Positions 34,267 through 42,934 of a stretch of 64,000 nt of DNA are shown in pieces. Position numbers and translations under genes: made by a program. The notes beneath the pieces are model-generated. The model saw nothing but the letters and a program-made list of their open reading frames with translations. It was not told the origin of the DNA and searched no databases. Positions within the stretch are counted from its first letter, which is position 1. Each line of letters begins with the position of its first letter. Source of the DNA: Elusimicrobiota bacterium (GTDB taxonomy: Bacteria > Elusimicrobiota > Elusimicrobia > FEN-1173); assembly GCA_016788905.1 (NCBI GenBank), contig JAEURZ010000003.1, positions 103,262-167,261 of the forward strand. The letters are read 5' to 3'.

Positions 34267-35826
34267 ATGAAGTCCACAAAATTCGTTCGGCACGCGGGGC
34301 TGGTTTCTGTGGCCACTTTTTTTTCGCGGTTACTTGGCTACGTGCGGGACGCGTTGGTGGCGAGCGCTTTTGGCGGCGGTCATGTGACCGATGCTTTTTA
34401 CGCCGCGTTCCGCCTTTCCAACCTTTTCCGTCGGATGTTGGGGGAGGGCCCACTGGCGACCGCTTTTGTTCCTGTGTTTTCTGAGCATTTGGCAAAGCAC
34501 GAACCCCGCGAGGCACGCGATTTTTTTCACACCCTTTTCACCACTCTCGGTCTTTTGCTGCTGGTGATTGTGGGGGTGGGGATGGTGGGGTCCCCATGGA
34601 TCGTGTCTTTGGCGGCTGGAGGATTTAAGTCCGCCGAACCGGGCACCTTCGAACGGACAGTGACGTTAACCCGTCTGATGTTTCCTTTCTTATTCTTCGT
34701 TTGTTTGGCGGCTCTCTCGTCAGCGGCTTTGAACGCGTTGGGGCACTTTTTTATCCCCGCTCTCGCGCCAGCCATGCTGTCGGTCACAACCATCGTTTAC
34801 GTGTTGTGTCTCAAACAATGGGCCTTGAACCCCATTCAAGGACTCGCGATCAGTACCTCGGTGGGAGGACTTCTTCACTTGGCTCTGATGTGGCCTGCCC
34901 TTCGAAGCGAAGGACTCGCCCCGCGGTGGCGATGGAATTTAGGACATCCGGATTTGAAGCGGGTGGGGTTGTTGGTTCTTCCCGCTTTGTGGGGTCTCTC
35001 GATCGATCAGGTGAACGCTTATGTCGATACCATCTGCGCGTCGTTTTTAATGGAAGGGTCTGTGACGGCTCTTTACAATTCGAACCGGCTCATGCAATTC
35101 GCCTTGGCACTTTTTGGAATTTCCATCTCGACGGCCACGCTTCCTCATTTGTCCATGAGCGCCGCTCGCGCGGAATGGGGTGCCTTTAAAGAAAATCTTA
35201 ATTTTTCTCTCCGCATGACACTTTTCTTGGTTATCCCGGCCATGGTGGGGTTAATCGTTTTGGCCCAGCCATTGGTTTATACACTTTTTCAACACGGACT
35301 TTTTACCGCGCGCCAAACCGATTTGACCGCGGCCGCTCTCGTGGCGTACACCCTGGGGTTGCCCTTCTACGCGCTTGTGAAAGTGTTGGTGACGGCTTTT
35401 TACGCTCGGAGAAATACCAAAACCCCGGTTAAAGTGGCTTCGATTTGTTTAGCAGTGAATATGGTTGGAAATCTGATACTGATGCGACGGTGGGGGCCCG
35501 CCGGGTTGGCCTTTGCGACGGCGTTGGCCTCTTTCGTTAATGGGGGGGTGTTGTTGTTTCTTCTTCGTCGTGACATGGGGCTTTTGGGGGGACGTCGAAT
35601 TTTGAAAACCGCTTTGGCCAGTGGGGTGGCGTCCGGTGTTATGGCCGTCGGGGCGTGGGCTTTGTTGCGCTGGGGGCCGGGGCCTGTTCCCTTTCGGGCT
35701 TTGGGCGCGGTTCTGGTGGGGACGGGATTCTATCTTCTTTTAACATGGTTGTTTCGGATGGAGGAGTTTGGTCATTTGCGCGAGATGATCCGCCGTCCCA
35801 ATTTAGGGAGGCCCTCCCCTGAGTAA
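34267..35826 (+). CDS. murJ: Lipid II flippase MurJ
   Basis: A 519-residue MOP-superfamily membrane protein with about 13-14 hydrophobic segments. The family start is clear: VSVATFFSRLLGYVRDALVA, then DAFYAAFRLSNLFRRMLGEG and FVPVFSEHLAK. It flips the peptidoglycan precursor lipid II across the inner membrane. It is divergent from rpsT with only 44 nt between the start codons. Its end overlaps uvrC by 8 nt if uvrC starts at CTG 35819, and the uvrC ribosome site lies inside murJ. Confidence 0.93.
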   Translation: MKSTKFVRHAGLVSVATFFSRLLGYVRDALVASAFGGGHVTDAFYAAFRLSNLFRRMLGEGPLATAFVPVFSEHLAKHEPREARDFFHTLFTTLGLLLLVIVGVGMVGSPWIVSLAAGGFKSAEPGTFERTVTLTRLMFPFLFFVCLAALSSAALNALGHFFIPALAPAMLSVTTIVYVLCLKQWALNPIQGLAISTSVGGLLHLALMWPALRSEGLAPRWRWNLGHPDLKRVGLLVLPALWGLSIDQVNAYVDTICASFLMEGSVTALYNSNRLMQFALALFGISISTATLPHLSMSAARAEWGAFKENLNFSLRMTLFLVIPAMVGLIVLAQPLVYTLFQHGLFTARQTDLTAAALVAYTLGLPFYALVKVLVTAFYARRNTKTPVKVASICLAVNMVGNLILMRRWGPAGLAFATALASFVNGGVLLFLLRRDMGLLGGRRILKTALASGVASGVMAVGAWALLRWGPGPVPFRALGAVLVGTGFYLLLTWLFRMEEFGHLREMIRRPNLGRPSPE

Positions 35827-37141
35827 CACCCTCCTGGACACCATTCCCCATGGGCCCGGGGTCTATCTGATGCGGGATTCCTCGGGGGGGATTCTCTATA
35901 TCGGGAAGGCCATCGATCTTCGGAAGCGGGTGGCCAACTATTTTCGGCTTGATGTTGAACCGAAAATCCGTGCGCTGATGGCCGATGTGCGGCACATCGA
36001 TTATATTAACGCCGCGGGTGAGCGAGACGCTCTTGTTCTGGAACAGCGGCTTATCAAACGACATCTGCCACTGTACAATGTCATGTGGAAAGACGGGAAA
36101 AGTTATCCGTTTGTCAAATTAAGTTTGAACGAGGATTTTCCGCGCTTGCGGTTGACCCGTTCTCGGCTGAGGGACGGCGCGGATTATTTTGGGCCCTACC
36201 CCAATGTTCGGGCGGTACGGCATCTGCTGGATTGGGTTTGGCGAAATCGCCTTTTCCTCCTGCGTCCCTGCGACATTGAAATTAAGGAGGGAAGCGTTTA
36301 CACTTACGAGAAGGTCAAATCCTGTCTCTATCTGCACACGGGGGAGTGTCCAGCCCCTTGTTTGGGGCGCGTGTCTAAAGAAGACTACGGGAGAACGGTG
36401 GAACGGGCCCGCCTTTTTTTTGAAGGAAAGAACAGCGAGCTTTTATCGGTCTGGCGGGATGAAATGAAAGAGGCCGCCGAGAATTTGGCCTTCGAACGTG
36501 CCGCCCAACTGCGGGATAGTTTGGAGGCTTTAAATCACATTCGCGAACCCGTGACCTTCCGATCGGTGAGAGAAGAGGAGGTCAAAGGCCGTCTCGAGTC
36601 CACTCGGGCGTTGCAAGAGTTGCAGGCGGCGTTATCTTTGCCGCGCCCTCCCCTCCGGATGGAGTGTTTCGATATTTCCCACATCCAAGGGGCGGAGACC
36701 GTGGCCTCCCTCGTCGTTTTCGATCGGGGCCGGCCCAACAAAAAAGCCTACCGAAGGTTTATCATTAAAACTGTTCCTGGGGTGGATGATTTCGCTTCCA
36801 TGGCCGAGGTGGTGGGGCGTCGCTATCGCCGTGTGAAAGAGGAAGGACTCCCTTGGCCAGATTTGATATTGATTGATGGGGGGCCCGGGCAACTGTCCGC
36901 GGCCGGGCGGGCTCTCACGGCTGTGACGGACAGGCGGGTCCCTATGGCATCCCTGGCCAAGCGGGATGAAGAAGTGTTTCAACCTGGGCGAAAAGATCCC
37001 GTGCGTCTTCCCAAAGACGCTCCGGCGTTGCAGTTGCTTCAGCGTCTACGGGATGAGGCCCATAGGTTTGCCATTATGTTTCATCGTTCACGTCGAGAAA
37101 AAGCGGTGTTTTCTAAAGGAGTTCCCAGTGCGTCTTCCTAA
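35819..37141 (+). CDS. uvrC: UvrABC system protein C, short form, apparent CTG start
   Basis: UvrC makes both incisions in nucleotide excision repair. The GIY-YIG domain (GPGVYLMRDSSGGILYIGKA), the UVR domain (LAFERAAQLRDSLEAL) and the RNase H-like nuclease (MECFDISHIQG, LILIDGGPGQL, DEAHRFAI) are all present. The GIY motif lies before the first ATG (35870). The open frame upstream, to a TAG at 35804, has no ATG, GTG or TTG. CTG 35819 follows GGGAGG (35806-35811) at 7 nt and yields a family-like start, SNTLLDTIPHGPGVYL. The protein is 440 residues and ends where the helix-hairpin-helix domain should begin. Confidence 0.88.
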   Translation: MSNTLLDTIPHGPGVYLMRDSSGGILYIGKAIDLRKRVANYFRLDVEPKIRALMADVRHIDYINAAGERDALVLEQRLIKRHLPLYNVMWKDGKSYPFVKLSLNEDFPRLRLTRSRLRDGADYFGPYPNVRAVRHLLDWVWRNRLFLLRPCDIEIKEGSVYTYEKVKSCLYLHTGECPAPCLGRVSKEDYGRTVERARLFFEGKNSELLSVWRDEMKEAAENLAFERAAQLRDSLEALNHIREPVTFRSVREEEVKGRLESTRALQELQAALSLPRPPLRMECFDISHIQGAETVASLVVFDRGRPNKKAYRRFIIKTVPGVDDFASMAEVVGRRYRRVKEEGLPWPDLILIDGGPGQLSAAGRALTAVTDRRVPMASLAKRDEEVFQPGRKDPVRLPKDAPALQLLQRLRDEAHRFAIMFHRSRREKAVFSKGVPSASS

Positions 37142-37427
37142 ACGTATTTTAGATCAGTTGTCACGGTACCCCCCCTTTTTTCAATCGGTCTGGCGTGCCT
37201 GCGCTGAAATTCCTGCAGGGCAAACTCGTTCGTATGGGTGGATCGCGGATCGTATTGGAAAACCGGGGGCGGCCCGGGCGGTGGGACGCGCTTTGGGAGC
37301 CAACCCCTTTGCCCCTGCCGTCCCCTGCCATCGGGTGGTTCGTTCGGATGGAACGTTGGGGGGGTATTCAGGTTCTGGCGGTATTAAATCGAAAAAAAAA
37401 TTGCTCCAGAAGGAGAAGGCCTTATGA
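37128..37427 (+). CDS. ogt: Methylated-DNA-protein cysteine methyltransferase, catalytic domain only
   Basis: A 99-residue protein equivalent to the C-terminal domain of Ogt/MGMT. It contains [35 protein letters not shown], the active site [10 protein letters not shown] and [16 protein letters not shown]. The cysteine in PCHRV means it can accept an alkyl group, unlike alkyltransferase-like proteins. The start is GTG 37128, preceded by AAAGGAG (37115-37121) at 6 nt. It overlaps the end of uvrC by 14 nt and rmlA by 4 nt, so two DNA-repair genes are coupled. Confidence 0.88.
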   Translation: MRLPKRILDQLSRYPPFFQSVWRACAEIPAGQTRSYGWIADRIGKPGAARAVGRALGANPFAPAVPCHRVVRSDGTLGGYSGSGGIKSKKKLLQKEKAL

Positions 37428-38308
37428 AAGGGATTATCTTGGCTGGTGGATCGGGTACACGGCTTTACCCTCTCACGCGAGGGGTCAGCAAACAATTGGT
37501 TCCTGTTTACGATAAACCCATGATCTATTACCCCCTTTCGGTTCTGATGTTGGCTGGGATCCGGGATATCCTTTTGATCACAACCCCCCACGAACAGGAG
37601 GGATTTGTTCGGCTGCTGGGGGATGGTTCACCCTTTGGTCTTCATCTTTCCTACGCGGTGCAACCTACCCCGGGGGGATTGGCCCAAGCGTTTACGATTG
37701 GCCGGGACTTCATTGGTAAAGAGGGTGTGGCTCTCGTCTTGGGGGACAATATTTTCTATGGACATGGGTTGGTGGCGGATCTCCGCCGGGCCGCTGGGCA
37801 TAAAACCGGGGCCACGGTATTTGCCTACCAAGTGCGAAAACCGGGAGAGTATGGAGTGATCTCTTTTGACACGAACGGTCGAGCCGTCACTATCGAAGAA
37901 AAACCCAAAACGCCCAAATCGAATTTTGCAGTGACGGGGCTGTATTTCTATGACAACCGTGTTCTTGATGTGGCGTCGAAACTGGTTCCTTCCGCACGGG
38001 GGGAACTGGAGATTACCGATATTAACCGGACCTATTTGGAATGGGGGGAATTGAATGTGGTCAAGCTGGGGCGGGGCATTGCCTGGTTGGATACCGGAAC
38101 CCACGAGTCCTTGTTGCAGGCGTCTAATTTTATCGAGACCATTCAAGACCGGCAAGGGTTGCGGGTGGCTTGCCTAGAAGAAATTGCCTATACCCAGGGG
38201 TACATATCTTCCGATCAGCTTCGTTTCCTTATCGAACCCATGAAAAAAAATGAGTATGGGCAATATCTCCTGCGGCTTTTGGAGGACGATTCTCTCGGCC
38301 GGGGGTAA
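37424..38308 (+). CDS. rfbA: Glucose-1-phosphate thymidylyltransferase RmlA
   Basis: A 294-residue nucleotidyltransferase that makes dTDP-glucose, the first step to dTDP-rhamnose and related surface sugars. The signature [18 protein letters not shown] and the nucleotide loop are followed by [36 protein letters not shown]-like [12 protein letters not shown] and [11 protein letters not shown]. It overlaps ogt by 4 nt. The other rml genes are not in the window. Length and motifs fit RmlA rather than UTP-glucose-1-phosphate uridylyltransferase. Confidence 0.93.
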   Translation: MKGIILAGGSGTRLYPLTRGVSKQLVPVYDKPMIYYPLSVLMLAGIRDILLITTPHEQEGFVRLLGDGSPFGLHLSYAVQPTPGGLAQAFTIGRDFIGKEGVALVLGDNIFYGHGLVADLRRAAGHKTGATVFAYQVRKPGEYGVISFDTNGRAVTIEEKPKTPKSNFAVTGLYFYDNRVLDVASKLVPSARGELEITDINRTYLEWGELNVVKLGRGIAWLDTGTHESLLQASNFIETIQDRQGLRVACLEEIAYTQGYISSDQLRFLIEPMKKNEYGQYLLRLLEDDSLGRG

Positions 38309-38356
38309 AGATTTTTGCCGCTTTGGCCCGATACGGCCACAACTTTATTTTCCAAG

Positions 38357-38365
38357 TGATATAAT
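38357..38365 (+). promoter_or_regulatory. Extended -10 promoter of the tRNA-Arg gene
   Basis: TGATATAAT (-10 at 38360-38365) lies 24 nt before the tRNA. No convincing -35 hexamer is present, so it relies on the extended -10. The ten bases TGATATAATC are identical to those before ymdB. Confidence 0.6.
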
Positions 38366-38389
38366 CCACGAACTGTATCACCCACGGGT

Positions 38390-38463
38390 GGGCCCGTAGC
38401 TCAGGTGGATAGAGCATCTGCCTTCTAAGCAGAGGGTCGGCGGTTCGAGTCCGCCCGGGCCCG
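38390..38463 (+). tRNA. tRNA-Arg (anticodon UCU)
   Basis: The 74-nt sequence folds as a standard cloverleaf. The acceptor stem is GGGCCCG with CGGGCCC (38390-38396, 38456-38462), the D stem GCTC with GAGC, the anticodon stem TCTGC with GCAGA, and the T stem GGCGG with CCGCC around TTCGAGT. The anticodon loop CTTCTAA gives anticodon TCT, reading AGA/AGG. The discriminator base is G and no CCA is encoded. Confidence 0.97.
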
Positions 38464-38488
38464 AATATCTTAGGGAGGGAATCGTCTT

Positions 38489-38884
38489 ATGGAATCCGTT
38501 GGCAAAATCTTTATTGGGCTATTTCTTCTGGGAATTAGTTTGGCCTATCTCTACCGTCCAACTTTAGTTTTGCGTGTCAACGCGTGGGCGAGGATGTTCC
38601 TTTTCAATGATTCCCATTTGTTGCATTATCGTCGCAAATGGGGGCTTTTAGCTTTACTGGGATCTGTCCTCTTCCTTTATTCGGGGTTCCTCAACTTGTC
38701 TGCGTCGCGCCGACGTTTTGTCCCCGCTCCCGATCCCTTGTTGGTCGGGTATCAGGCTTTCAACGAAAGCCGTTTCGAGGACGCCGCGGCAATCGCCCTT
38801 ATGTTCCTTAAAGGAAATCCCCAGGATCCCCACGGCATGTTCCTTCTGCGGCAGTCTCGTTCTTTACAAAAAAAGCGTCCCTAA
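38489..38884 (+). CDS. Hypothetical small membrane protein
   Basis: A 131-residue protein with two hydrophobic segments (about residues 6-24 and 50-68) and a C-terminal soluble part. That part, GYQAFNESRFEDAAAIALMFLKGNPQDPHG, resembles one tetratricopeptide-type helical repeat. A GGGAGGG ribosome site lies upstream of the ATG. It sits between tRNA-Arg and the TldD/PmbA gene. I do not recognise the family, and no function is proposed. Confidence 0.6.
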   Translation: MESVGKIFIGLFLLGISLAYLYRPTLVLRVNAWARMFLFNDSHLLHYRRKWGLLALLGSVLFLYSGFLNLSASRRRFVPAPDPLLVGYQAFNESRFEDAAAIALMFLKGNPQDPHGMFLLRQSRSLQKKRP

Positions 38885-38889
38885 CTCCT

Positions 38890-40251
38890 TTGTCTTTTTC
38901 CCGCCGTTCCCTCCTTCGCGACGCCCTTCGTTCCCTTCAGCGGCTTCCCTTGGATGGGTGGGCCACTGAATTGTTTTTTGAGCACGAGAAAGAACGTGAA
39001 GTGTCCTGGTCAGAAGGGCGGCCTAAAACTGTTTCTTCGGGTGTGGGATCGGGGGTTTCGGTCCGAGTGGTGAAGAATGGTCGTCAAGGGTTTGCCAGTG
39101 GGACCAATACATCGGCTTTGGGTGTTCACAGTCTTTTCGACCTCGCTTGCGAATCGGCTCGCTTCACCTTTCCCGATAAGACACGGAGGTTGCCTTCGGT
39201 TTCTCGAAAGGGAACTCCTCTTTCCATGGGGCGGGATCAAAAACCTGTTCTTGATTTTCCTTATGGGGAGAAGGATCTGCTCGGCCTTCTGAAGCGCTTG
39301 GAACGCATGGCCTTGAAAGGGGACCGGCGGTTGAAAAAAGCGCTCAGCTTGACTTTTCACGAGGCGTCGGGTATTCATGCCATTGTCAATTCCCGAGGGA
39401 TTTCCGTGGCCGAACCCTGGAGTACTGTTTCTTTTAGCGCGGAAGTTTTGGGGGCGGCAGGAAAAGAAACGGAAACCGCCTGGGGATCAACCGAAAAAAG
39501 ACAGTGGGCGGATCTTGACCCGCGGGGTGTGGTGGAAGACGTCCGCGCACGACTTTTGACTTCTTTTGGGGCTCGTCCGATTCCTTCCGGATTGTGGCCG
39601 GTGATCGTGACCCCTCGGGTGGGGGTGGATGTGGTTGAACTTTTTTCCCAGGCGGTTTTGGGGGATGCGGTCCAGAAGGGGAGATCCTTTCTGACGAAGC
39701 GGTTGGGGAAGAGGGTGGGGTCTCCTCTGACGACCTTTATTGATGATGGGCGGTTGCGGGGTGGCGTCGCCGCTGGGGTGTGGGACGATGAGGGGGTTCC
39801 GAAACAGAGAACCGTGGTATTGGAACGTGGCTTTCTCCGGACGTATTTGCACGATACAGTGACGGCGGTTCGAGCTCAGGTGGCGAGTACGGGAAACGCC
39901 TCCCGCTCCGGACGGGAAACGCCGCCCTCGCCGGGTGTGACCAATTTTTGTTTGGCTCCAGGGGCTTGTTCCGTAGATGAACTCTATCGGTCCACGCCGC
40001 GAGCTTTTGTGGTGCGGGATGTGATCGGCATGCACACAGCGGATCCTGTGAGCGGGGATTTTTCTGTGGGGGCATCGGGGATCCTCTGGGAAAAAGGAAT
40101 GGGGATCCGGGCGGTCCGGGGGGTCACCCTCTCTGGAAACATGTTGGACCTCTTGTCCGGAGTGGACGCCGTGGCCGATGATCTTTCCTGGCAAGGGACC
40201 TACGGCGCGCCCACATTTCGAGTGAAGGGGTTGTCCGTTGGTGGATCTTGA
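38890..40251 (+). CDS. TldD/PmbA family protein
   Basis: A 453-residue protein of the TldD/PmbA family, whose two members form a heterodimeric metalloprotease that trims unfolded peptides and microcin precursors. The N-terminal part shows VSSGVGSGVSVRVVKNGRQGFASG, the centre LLTSFGARPIPSGLWPVIVTPRV, and the C-terminal part GNASRSGRETPPSPGVTNF and VRDVIGMHTADPVSGDFSVG. No HEXXXH zinc motif is present, so it matches the PmbA partner rather than TldD; no TldD gene is in the window. Translation appears to start at TTG 38890. It overlaps aroE by 14 nt. Confidence 0.8.
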   Translation: MSFSRRSLLRDALRSLQRLPLDGWATELFFEHEKEREVSWSEGRPKTVSSGVGSGVSVRVVKNGRQGFASGTNTSALGVHSLFDLACESARFTFPDKTRRLPSVSRKGTPLSMGRDQKPVLDFPYGEKDLLGLLKRLERMALKGDRRLKKALSLTFHEASGIHAIVNSRGISVAEPWSTVSFSAEVLGAAGKETETAWGSTEKRQWADLDPRGVVEDVRARLLTSFGARPIPSGLWPVIVTPRVGVDVVELFSQAVLGDAVQKGRSFLTKRLGKRVGSPLTTFIDDGRLRGGVAAGVWDDEGVPKQRTVVLERGFLRTYLHDTVTAVRAQVASTGNASRSGRETPPSPGVTNFCLAPGACSVDELYRSTPRAFVVRDVIGMHTADPVSGDFSVGASGILWEKGMGIRAVRGVTLSGNMLDLLSGVDAVADDLSWQGTYGAPTFRVKGLSVGGS

Positions 40252-41152
40252 CCTGATTTTTTCCGATGCTCCCCAGGCGGCGCGCCGGTTCGGTGTTGTG
40301 GGTTGGCCTCTGGACTATTCCCTCTCACCGGTGATGCACAACGCGGCGCTGACTCACTTCACTATTCCTGCGGCGTACCGAGCTCTCCGGGTTTCCCCGG
40401 AGGACTGGGAGAACTTCCTGCGGGGATTGGAGCGGGGGCGATTGGAAGGGTTTAATGTGACGATCCCGCATAAAGAGCGGGTTTTGGGTTTGGCCCGGGA
40501 GTTGAAAGGAAATGTCGCCGCCTGTCGAGCGGCCAATACGCTGCTCCGAGGGACCCAGGGATGGGAAGCCTATAACACCGATGGGGAAGGTTTGTTGGAA
40601 GATTTGCGGGAGCAATCGATGGGATGGGAAGGGGAGTCCGTTGTCCTCCTGGGGGCCGGGGGAGCCGCTCGGGCGGCGCTCTTTTCGCTTGGGAACTCTC
40701 CTCGGCCTCCACGGGAGATCATTCTGGTCAATCGTTCCCTGGATCGGGCGGAGGTATTGGCGCGAGAATTTCAATCGACTTCGGGAAGAAAGGTGGAGGT
40801 CCGGGTTCAGCAGGATGTTCACGAGGCGGCTGAGCGAGCGGTCTTGCTGATTAACGCCACTTCAGTGGGATTGAAGGAGGGGGATCCCTGTGCTGTTCCC
40901 CCAGAAGACCTGCGGGGGGGGCTTTCCGTTTACGACATGGTCTATCATCGGGAGACGGCCCTCCTAAAGGCGGCCCGTTCCGTTGGCGCTTTGGCGTCGG
41001 ACGGGTTGGGGATGCTGATCAATCAAGGGGCCTTGGCTTTTGAACAATGGTTTCGTGAAGATCTGAAAAAGGTAAACTATGACTCTCGGCAGTTGAGAGA
41101 AATTATGGGTGCCGCCGTGCGCGCCGCCTTAAACGAAAGGAAGATACCGTGA
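40238..41152 (+). CDS. aroE: Shikimate dehydrogenase
   Basis: A 304-residue NADPH-dependent enzyme reducing 3-dehydroshikimate to shikimate. Substrate and catalytic motifs are GWPLDYSLSPVMHNAAL, GFNVTIPHKERVL and AANTLL with NTDGEGLLEDL. The nucleotide site is VVLLGAGGAARAALFSL with VNRS. The C-terminal NATSVGL, VYDMVYHRETALL and GLGMLINQGALAFEQW follow. TTG 40238 or GTG 40241 may be the start; a GGGG site (40227-40230) serves either. It leads the aro cluster aroE-aroC-aroK-aroB. Confidence 0.93.
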   Translation: MVDLDLIFSDAPQAARRFGVVGWPLDYSLSPVMHNAALTHFTIPAAYRALRVSPEDWENFLRGLERGRLEGFNVTIPHKERVLGLARELKGNVAACRAANTLLRGTQGWEAYNTDGEGLLEDLREQSMGWEGESVVLLGAGGAARAALFSLGNSPRPPREIILVNRSLDRAEVLAREFQSTSGRKVEVRVQQDVHEAAERAVLLINATSVGLKEGDPCAVPPEDLRGGLSVYDMVYHRETALLKAARSVGALASDGLGMLINQGALAFEQWFREDLKKVNYDSRQLREIMGAAVRAALNERKIP

Positions 41153-42312
41153 TCCGTTACGCCACCGCAGGAGAATCACACGGCCCCAGCTTGACGGCCA
41201 TTTTGGAAGGAATTCCCGCCGGAGTTCCGGTGACGGAGTCCTATGTCAATCAAGAACTTTCCCGTCGGCAGTACAGTTTTGGGCGTGGGGAACGCCTCCA
41301 ATATATTGAGAAGGACAAGTCGCGATTTCTTTCCGGGGTTCGATGGGGAGAAACCCTGGGATCGCCCATTACCTTTCAGATCGAAAATAAAGATTGGGAG
41401 AATTGGGAAAAGATCATGTCGGTGGAAGCGGAAGACAAACAAGAGAAATTTCGCCTCACCCGTCCCCGTCCGGGCCACGCCGATTTGGTGGGATGCTTGA
41501 AATTTGACCGAAAGGACACTCGGGACATATTGGAACGCGCGTCCGCCCGGGAAACCGCGGCGCGAACCGCTGTCAGTGCCGTGTGCCGAAAACTTTTGGA
41601 AGAATTGGGTGTCCGGGTCTATTCTTGGGTTGAGGAAATTGGTGGAATTGTGGCACACACGGCCGACCTTTCCCCAGAGGAAGCTTTTTCCCGGGCGGAA
41701 AAGTCGTCGGTGCGGTGTCCGGATAAGAAAGCCGAAGAGAAAATGGTGGACGCCATCAAGGACGCAAAAGCCAACGGGGACACGTTGGGGGGCGTTTACA
41801 CGGTTATGGCTACCGGATGCCCGGTGGGGCTTGGCAATCACACCCAATGGGACCTGAAATTGGACGGGAGGTTGGCCCAGGCCATCCTTTCTATTCAGGC
41901 GCACAAGGGCGTTGAAATGGGTCGTGGTTTTGACATGGCTCGTCGCAAAGGGTCCGAGCTCCATGACGAAATCTTTTACAAGGAAGGCCGCGGTTTTTAT
42001 CGTGAAGGCAACAACGCCGGTGGCATTGAAGGCGGCATGACGAACGGGGAACCCATCGTGATTCGTGCGGCGGTCAAACCTTTGGCGTCTCTCCGCAAAC
42101 CCCTTCGTTCCGTTAACATCATGACGAAGGCCGAGATGACGGCGGAAATTGTTCGTTCGGATGTCTGTCCCGTGGCCAGCGCCGCTGTGATTGGCGAGGC
42201 CGTAACGGCTATTGCCTTGGCCCAGGCCATGAAAGAAAAATTCGGGTCGGACTCCCTTCGGGAAATGCAAGATCACCTCACCCGGTACAAGGAACACGTC
42301 CTTCGGTTCTAA
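41149..42312 (+). CDS. aroC: Chorismate synthase
   Basis: A 387-residue FMN-dependent enzyme that makes chorismate from EPSP, the last shikimate step. It shows IRYATAGESHGPSLTAILEG, the RRQYSFGRG-type loop, RPRPGHADLVGCLKF, ERASARETAARTAVSAVCRK and GREGNNAGGIEGGMTNGEPI-like sequence near 280, as well as RSDVCPVASAAVIGEAV. The GTG start overlaps aroE by 4 nt. The gap to aroK contains a palindromic repeat. Confidence 0.96.
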   Translation: MIRYATAGESHGPSLTAILEGIPAGVPVTESYVNQELSRRQYSFGRGERLQYIEKDKSRFLSGVRWGETLGSPITFQIENKDWENWEKIMSVEAEDKQEKFRLTRPRPGHADLVGCLKFDRKDTRDILERASARETAARTAVSAVCRKLLEELGVRVYSWVEEIGGIVAHTADLSPEEAFSRAEKSSVRCPDKKAEEKMVDAIKDAKANGDTLGGVYTVMATGCPVGLGNHTQWDLKLDGRLAQAILSIQAHKGVEMGRGFDMARRKGSELHDEIFYKEGRGFYREGNNAGGIEGGMTNGEPIVIRAAVKPLASLRKPLRSVNIMTKAEMTAEIVRSDVCPVASAAVIGEAVTAIALAQAMKEKFGSDSLREMQDHLTRYKEHVLRF

Positions 42313-42350
42313 TGCAAGCTCGGGTGCTAATTCAATTTCTCAGACGAGTC

Positions 42351-42375
42351 CCCCTCTCCCGCGGGCGGGAGAGGG
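42351..42375. repeat. Palindromic repeat copy between aroC and aroK
   Basis: CCCTCTCCCGC (42352-42362), GG and GCGGGAGAGGG (42365-42375) form a perfect 11-bp inverted repeat. This copy has only the palindromic half of the family unit. It has no following T-run and interrupts an otherwise compact aro cluster. Confidence 0.88.
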
Positions 42376-42418
42376 ATGTGTTTCCTCTTGCTTTCCCTTC
42401 ATTCGTTCGCCCTCTTTC

Positions 42419-42934
42419 GTGAATATTGTTTTGACCGGATTTATGGCAACAGGCAAATCCGTGGTGGGCCAGTTGCTGGCCCATCGGTTGGGCTGGGCTT
42501 TTTTTGATACAGACGATCTGATTGAAAAACAAACGGGTCATTCGATTGCCGATCTTTTCGCGAAGGGGGGGGAACCCGCCTTCCGTGATTTGGAGGCCCA
42601 AACGGTTTCCTTGGTTTCCCTCATGGACAAGGCGGTGATTGCCACGGGGGGCGGCGTGCCTCTTCGAAAATCCAATATGGATGAACTGGAGAGGAATGGG
42701 CGGGTTTTCCTTTTGACGGCGTCTCCCGAAACTCTTGTTCGTCGACTGGATTTGGCCTCCGTCCCTCGTCCCCTTCTGATGGGGGCGACTCCCCTTGATC
42801 GTGTGCGGGAACTTTTGAACGAACGCCGGGCTTCCTATTCCCGGTGTCAAGAAACCATTGAGACCGACTTTTTAACAGACCAACAGGTTGCGGACAAAAT
42901 TGCGGATCGAGCTTTAAAGGTGGGGCTCTTGTGA
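42419..42934 (+). CDS. aroK: Shikimate kinase
   Basis: A 171-residue P-loop kinase that phosphorylates shikimate. The Walker A motif reads GFMATGKSVVG, followed by the shikimate-binding DTDDLIEKQTG, GEPAFRDLE and the Gly-rich ATGGGVPL; the LID region is RPLLMGATPLDRVRELLNER with a YSRC end. The first methionine is a GTG codon at 42419. It overlaps aroB by 4 nt. Confidence 0.93.
   Translation: MNIVLTGFMATGKSVVGQLLAHRLGWAFFDTDDLIEKQTGHSIADLFAKGGEPAFRDLEAQTVSLVSLMDKAVIATGGGVPLRKSNMDELERNGRVFLLTASPETLVRRLDLASVPRPLLMGATPLDRVRELLNERRASYSRCQETIETDFLTDQQVADKIADRALKVGLL

Noticed and set aside
39355-39385. FHEASGIH in the TldD/PmbA protein as a zinc motif
   Set aside because: The spacing is HEXXXXH and its place does not match the HEXXXH site of TldD; the protein fits PmbA.
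41176-42297. A 373-codon open frame antisense to aroC
   Set aside because: It lies fully within aroC, has no recognisable motif and reflects GC-rich codon structure; aroC itself is unambiguous.
42351-42375. Palindrome after aroC as a Rho-independent terminator
   Set aside because: There is no T-run after the stem, and the same sequence occurs elsewhere in gaps and inside a gene, so it is a repeat family member.
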